In this document: one piece after another, positions 35,918 through 39,299 of the stretch
How the letters are laid out: each line of letters starts with the position of its first letter
Numbering within the stretch: the first letter of the stretch is position 1
NCBI GenBank assembly: GCA_030149325.1
Contig: JASBRS010000072.1
Location: forward strand, 1-39,299
From: Deinococci bacterium
Lineage (GTDB): Bacteria > Deinococcota > Deinococci > Deinococcales > Trueperaceae
Direction: 5' to 3'
DNA: 39,299 nucleotides
The notes under the pieces: model-generated
The model's database searches: none
Told to the model about the DNA's origin: nothing
The model's input: only the letters and a program-made list of their open reading frames with translations
Translations under genes and position numbers: made by a program

Positions 35918-35938
35918 TACGCTATCTTGTAAAGTCTT
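35918..35938 (-). promoter_or_regulatory. Candidate promoter and DeoR-type site of the galactoside operon
   Basis: On the minus strand AAGACTTTACA carries a -35-like TTTACA, with TAGCCT 18 bases downstream as a weak -10. The core AAGACTTT (35931-35938) recurs next to the regulator's own start at 36777-36784, so both may be bound by it. Confidence 0.4.
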
Positions 35939-35975
35939 TTGAATCGAGAGGCGGTGCGATCGGGCCGGGTCGGCC

Positions 35976-36770
35976 TCAGCCTCGACCGTCGGCCACCAGA
36001 ACGCGCAAGCCGGCCTCGCCGAGCGCACGCACGGCCTCCGGGTCGGCGCGGTCGTCGGTCACCAGCACGTGCACCGCGTCGAGGCTCGCGATGCGTGCCG
36101 TGGCCACCGCCAGGAGCTTGCTGTGGTCGGCCAGCACCACGGTCTCGCGTGCCGCGCGGAGCATCTGCGCCTTGATCTCCGCCTCCTGCAGGTTGGTGTT
36201 GGTGAGCCCCTTGGCCGGATCGACGCCGTTGCAGCCGACGAACGCCCGGTCGGCGTTGATCTCCTGGAGCAGGAGCCCCCCGAAGGGGTTGACCAGCGAG
36301 TGCTGCAAAGGCCGCAACGATCCCCCCGTCACCACCACCGAGACCCCGGGGTGCGACTCCAGGAGCAGCGCGAGGTTCAGTGCGTTGGTCACGACCACCA
36401 CGTCGCGCAGCGTCGGCGCCAGGGCCTTGGCCATCTCGGTGGTGGTGCTGCCGACGTCGAGGATGACCGTCTCCCCGCTGCGAACGAGGCCCGCCGCCCG
36501 GCGCCCGATCTTGCGCTTCTCCGAGATCCTCACCCGGCTCGTCTCCTCGAGCGGCAGCTCGGGGCTGGCCAAGTCGGTGGGGACCGCGCCCCCGCGGGTG
36601 CGCCGGAGGGCGCCGTTGGCCTCGAGCTGGTCGAGGTCGGAGCGGATCGTCACGGTCGAGACGCCGAGCTCCTTGGCCAGCGCCTTGACGCGCACCACGC
36701 CGGACCGCGACAGCAGGTCGACGATCGCCTTCTGGCGGAGCACGGCGTCGAGGGAGGGCATCGGTTCCAT
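35976..36770 (-). CDS. DeoR-family transcriptional regulator
   Basis: The 264-residue protein begins with the DeoR helix-turn-helix ([24 protein letters not shown], then [13 protein letters not shown] and RTRGGAV). The effector domain has [37 protein letters not shown] and [11 protein letters not shown], the sugar-phosphate-binding pattern of the family. It most likely represses the operon that follows it on the same strand and is released by a sugar phosphate. Two ATGs, 36770 and 36761, are possible; neither has a clear ribosome binding site. A site with the core AAGACTTT just upstream suggests autoregulation. Confidence 0.9.
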   Translation of the reverse strand: MEPMPSLDAVLRQKAIVDLLSRSGVVRVKALAKELGVSTVTIRSDLDQLEANGALRRTRGGAVPTDLASPELPLEETSRVRISEKRKIGRRAAGLVRSGETVILDVGSTTTEMAKALAPTLRDVVVVTNALNLALLLESHPGVSVVVTGGSLRPLQHSLVNPFGGLLLQEINADRAFVGCNGVDPAKGLTNTNLQEAEIKAQMLRAARETVVLADHSKLLAVATARIASLDAVHVLVTDDRADPEAVRALGEAGLRVLVADGRG

Positions 36771-36776
36771 CTTACG

Positions 36777-36787
36777 AAGACTTTCGG
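36777..36787. promoter_or_regulatory. Candidate DeoR-type site upstream of the regulator gene
   Basis: AAGACTTTCGG begins seven bases before the regulator's first ATG and shares AAGACTTT with the site before the binding-protein gene. The larger CGAAGACTTTCG is partly palindromic. Confidence 0.4.
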
Positions 36788-36870
36788 AATCTTGCCACCA
36801 GGCAGCCGCGCCGCGCTCCGCCCCTGTGGCCCCTGGGGTCCGCGCACCCACCGCACCCCGGCCGGAAATG

Positions 36871-37010
36871 GTGTAGGTTGTGCTCTGCCTCCGTTGAGGA
36901 GGCCCCCCAATCGATGGCCGCGGAGCTTCCGCCCCGCACCATCAACCCGTCCCAGTTCCTGGGACCGGAGCGCGCAGCGGCCCCCCACGCTGCGCGCTCC
37001 ACTTCTTTCT
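36871..37010 (+). ncRNA. Candidate structured small RNA or terminated leader
   Basis: In the 300-base gap between the regulator and the terpene synthase fusion, three hairpins follow one another on the plus strand: GCCTCC-GTTGA-GGAGGC (36887-36903), GTCCCAG-TTC-CTGGGAC (36949-36965, perfect 7 bp) and a 13-bp terminator stem (36967-37000). A further GCGG-AGCTT-CCGC stem lies between the first two, and GGTTGTGC near 36877 can pair with GCACC...CAACC near 36936-36947, closing a multi-branched fold. It matches no RNA family I recognise. It may be a separate small RNA, or a riboswitch-like leader controlling the fusion gene by termination. A clear promoter is not visible. Confidence 0.4.
36967..37010 (+). 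terminator. Intrinsic terminator upstream of the terpene synthase fusion
   Basis: GGAGCGCGCAGCG (36967-36979) pairs perfectly with 36988-37000 across an eight-base loop and is followed by ACTTCTTTCT. It lies 70 bases before the next start codon, so it ends a transcript that begins in the intergenic region. Confidence 0.6.
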
Positions 37011-37058
37011 GCCACCGACATGTTGAAGAAACCGCGTCGGCCAGGAGCGGCGGGAAGG

Positions 37059-37064
37059 TACAGT
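37059..37064 (+). promoter_or_regulatory. Leaderless-type -10 box of the terpene synthase fusion
   Basis: TACAGT is followed by six bases and the ATG at 37071. No Shine-Dalgarno lies at a useful distance. This promoter would act downstream of the terminator at 36967-37010, so the gene need not depend on read-through. Confidence 0.45.
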
Positions 37065-37070
37065 ACACGC

Positions 37071-39155
37071 ATGCCCGCGGGAGTCGAACACACCGAGGTG
37101 GCCTGGGACGCCTCGACGGCCTCCGCGGTCGAGGGCATCGGCTCCGAGGCGCCTGCCATCGCGAGGTTGCGGCGGGCGCTCTACCTGGGACTGCTGCCGC
37201 TCCTGGCCGTCGCCACCCTCGTCACCGGCCTCCTCGGCGCCCCCGGCTCCTACGACCGCATGGTGCTGCCGATGGTGAGCGCCGTGATGCTCGTCATCAT
37301 GCTGGCGGTCTACCAGCGCTGGATCTCCTACGCCCACCTCGAGAAGACGCTGTTCGTCCTCTTCACCCTGGTCTACCTCGGCAAGCTCGCGACCGGCCTG
37401 GCCCCGGGCCCGACCCTCGACCAGGTCTTCGTGTGGACGCCCCTGCTCTACGTGCTGGCCTTCCTGCTGTTCGAGCCGCGCCAGGCCCTTGCCGCCTCGG
37501 TGGTGGCCCTGGGCCTGTCGATCGGCATCACCGCGGTCCGCATCGGGGGGTCGGGCGTGCCGGTCCGCAGCATGTTCGAGTTCTACCTGGCCATCAGCCT
37601 GCTGATCGCCATGGTCTACGGGTTGTCGCGCCTGCGCCGCGACGTCGCTGCCCTGCAGACCCAACTCGTAGGCATGCGACGGCTGGCGAACCAGGACGTG
37701 CTCACGGTGCTGCCCAACCGCCGGGCGCTGGAGTCGGCGCTCGAGCGCATCCTCGCGCTCGGGGAGCGCACCGGCCAGCCCGCCGCGGTCATCCTCTTCG
37801 ACCTCGACGACTTCAAGCGCGTCAACGACGTCTTCGGCCACGACGCCGGCGACGAGGTGCTCAAGGGGGTGGCCGAGCGCGGCGAGGAGGTGCTTCGGCG
37901 CCCCGACACCTTCGGGCGCTGGGGCGGCGAGGAGTTCCTCGTCATCACGCCGGGCATCGACCTGCCGGGCGCCATGCGGGTGGCCGAGCGCATGCGCACG
38001 GCCATCGGCGGCGCCTCGTTCGGCCGCATGGGGCGCGTCACGGCCAGCTTCGGGGTCACCGCGTTCCGCCCCGGCGACACCGTCGAGGCCATGGTCAAGC
38101 GCGCCGACGACGCCCTCTACCTCGCCAAGCAAGCAGGCAAGGACCGCGTCGAGGCGTTGGTGCGGGAGATCGTGCAGCACGTCACCCTGCCCAGCCTGCT
38201 GCGCCCCTACCTGCCGCCGGTGCGGAGCGTGGAGACGGTGCAGCGCGGCACGCTCGAGTGGCTCAAGGACCACCGCGTGGCCCCACCCGAGACGCTCTAC
38301 CGCTGGGTCGACGCGGTCGAGCCCGGCTGGCTCGCCGCCCACATCCACATCGACCTGGAGCCCCAGGCCCTGCAGATCGTCTCCGACTGGGCGTTCTGGA
38401 TGTTCCTCCACGACGACCACTGCGACACCAGCGAGGCCGGCAGCCACCCCCGCTACCTGATCGACCTGCATCAGCGCCTGCTGTCGGTGCTGGCCGGCGC
38501 CGCGCCGGACGCGCGCGACGGCGCCCTGGCGGAGCTGCTGGCCGATCTGCGCCGGCGTCTCTCGATCTACGTCGACGACGCCGGGCTGCAGCGCTTCATG
38601 GAGGCCACCGACCGCTACTTCGCGGCCACCCGCTGGGAGGCGGCCAACCGCGCCAGCGGTACCACGCCCGACCTCGAGACCTACGAGCGCATGCGGCTGC
38701 TCACCAGCGGGCTGCACATCGACACGGTGCTGTCGCAACTGCTCGACGGCGTCCCGCGCTGCGGCATCCCCCTGGCCCAGAGCCTCTACGCCGCGGCCGA
38801 CCGCGCCGTGTGCTGGGCCAACGACATCTTCTCGCTCAACAAGGAGGTGCAGGAGCAGGACGTCCACAACCTCGTCCTCGCCCTCCAGGCCGCCGATCGG
38901 CTGGGGCTCGATGCCGCCCTCGCCAAGGCCGCCCGCATGCACGACGATCAGGTCGAGCGCTTCCGCGCCCTGCGCGCCACGATCGAGTCCCACGAGGGGA
39001 CCGAACGCGCGTCCCTGGAAGCGATCGCCGCGGCCCTCGAGGCGCGCATCGCCGCCAACGTGGCGTGGTCGGAGCGCTGCAGCCGCTACCGCTCGATGGT
39101 GACGGTGCACGTCGGCAGCGCGCCGCAGCGCGTGACGGTGGCCCAGCCCACCTGA
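37071..39155 (+). CDS. Membrane GGDEF diguanylate cyclase fused to class I terpene synthase
   Basis: One unbroken frame of 694 residues joins three modules. Residues 36-184 hold six membrane helices. Residues about 200-365 are a GGDEF domain: VLTVLPNRRALE, FDLDDFK (Asp244 onward), the I-site RRPD (276-279) and GGEEF at 285-289, so GTP cyclisation to c-di-GMP and product inhibition both look intact. Residues about 371-694 are a complete bacterial class I terpene cyclase: DDHCD (448-452, the DDxxD Mg site after FLH), a sensor-type Arg in YERMRLLTSG (538-547), NDIFSLNKE (584-592, the NDxxSxxxE triad) and a C-terminal RY (672-673). It could cyclise a prenyl diphosphate at the membrane. The ATG at 37071 has a leaderless -10; ATG 37020 is an alternative. 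No prenyl synthase is adjacent. Confidence 0.93.
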   Translation: MPAGVEHTEVAWDASTASAVEGIGSEAPAIARLRRALYLGLLPLLAVATLVTGLLGAPGSYDRMVLPMVSAVMLVIMLAVYQRWISYAHLEKTLFVLFTLVYLGKLATGLAPGPTLDQVFVWTPLLYVLAFLLFEPRQALAASVVALGLSIGITAVRIGGSGVPVRSMFEFYLAISLLIAMVYGLSRLRRDVAALQTQLVGMRRLANQDVLTVLPNRRALESALERILALGERTGQPAAVILFDLDDFKRVNDVFGHDAGDEVLKGVAERGEEVLRRPDTFGRWGGEEFLVITPGIDLPGAMRVAERMRTAIGGASFGRMGRVTASFGVTAFRPGDTVEAMVKRADDALYLAKQAGKDRVEALVREIVQHVTLPSLLRPYLPPVRSVETVQRGTLEWLKDHRVAPPETLYRWVDAVEPGWLAAHIHIDLEPQALQIVSDWAFWMFLHDDHCDTSEAGSHPRYLIDLHQRLLSVLAGAAPDARDGALAELLADLRRRLSIYVDDAGLQRFMEATDRYFAATRWEAANRASGTTPDLETYERMRLLTSGLHIDTVLSQLLDGVPRCGIPLAQSLYAAADRAVCWANDIFSLNKEVQEQDVHNLVLALQAADRLGLDAALAKAARMHDDQVERFRALRATIESHEGTERASLEAIAAALEARIAANVAWSERCSRYRSMVTVHVGSAPQRVTVAQPT

Positions 39156-39299
39156 GGCCCGTTACCGCCATTCGCCGTGGGCAGGGCGGCCGCGTACCGT
39201 TGCTGATACCGCCCCAAACACAGAAGTTGGCCCACGCGGAGGTTGGCGTGGGGGAACTTGATGAGGAGGTACCCGGTCGACACGGTCACCAACAAATGG
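39156..39299. other. Right-end sequence, nothing assigned
   Basis: The last 144 bases contain a hairpin CCCACGC...GCGTGGG (39231-39252). A short minus-strand frame reads GYLLIKFPHANLRVGQLL but does not match any family I know, and the edge cuts it. No feature is supported. Confidence 0.3.

Noticed and set aside
39156-39299. Insertion sequence end at the right edge
   Set aside because: The short frame and hairpin are not enough, and no terminal repeats or transposase motifs are visible.

Overview
The window is a very GC-rich chromosomal segment (roughly 70% G+C by eye) with dense, short-spaced genes. Several starts are preceded by a bare TAnnnT box six bases upstream and no Shine-Dalgarno, a leaderless layout well known in Deinococcus relatives. 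Together with the gene content this suggests a Deinococcota (Trueperaceae-like) bacterium. That placement is an inference and other high-GC phyla are not excluded.

Region 1 (1-14733) is a surface-polysaccharide locus. Plus-strand genes encode a NodB-like deacetylase, a Wzz-like chain-length protein, a Wzy/WaaL-like polymerase or ligase and a GT4 glycosyltransferase. A converging minus-strand operon encodes the initiating polyprenyl-phosphate sugar transferase, WlbA/WlbB/WlbC-type enzymes for a 2,3-diamino-uronic acid sugar, a secreted beta-propeller protein and a Wzx-like flippase. A secreted beta-helix lipoprotein runs off the left edge and a GNAT-like protein closes the locus. The sugar-nucleotide dehydrogenase and most glycosyltransferases are not in view, so the locus is either incomplete here or relies on genes elsewhere.

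Region 2 (14734-26344) is housekeeping and accessory content: an ArsR-like remnant, a GyrI-like protein, a Kup potassium transporter with an apparent homopolymer frameshift, a YrhK-like protein, a universal stress protein, a receiver-PAS-GAF-HD-GYP protein (c-di-GMP phosphodiesterase type), a multi-pass membrane protein, a receiver-like protein, a DUF190 protein with a GNAT fragment, a flavodoxin behind a partly duplicated leader, an AEC carrier, an ornithine cyclodeaminase-GNAT fusion and a DinB protein. A 12-bp perfect inverted repeat upstream of the cyclodeaminase gene has a diverged copy beside the ArsR remnant 9.4 kb away.

Region 3 (26345-29370) is an acetate module: acetyl-CoA synthetase with a clear promoter and overlapping palindrome, then a SatP-type acetate transporter, then a strong terminator.

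Region 4 (29386-36770) is a minus-strand galactoside-use operon: DeoR regulator, sugar-binding protein, two ABC permeases, GH42 beta-galactosidase and GH36 alpha-galactosidase. The last four genes are translationally coupled in pairs by GTGA overlaps. No ABC ATPase is present, so a shared one is probably used.

Region 5 (36771-39155) is the most striking. A structured RNA ending in an intrinsic terminator precedes a 694-residue protein that joins six membrane segments, an intact GGDEF (GGEEF, with I-site) diguanylate cyclase and a complete class I terpene synthase domain (DDxxD, NSE-type triad, pyrophosphate-sensor Arg and C-terminal RY all visible). A membrane-bound fusion of c-di-GMP signalling to terpene cyclisation is the best candidate for an undescribed system here.
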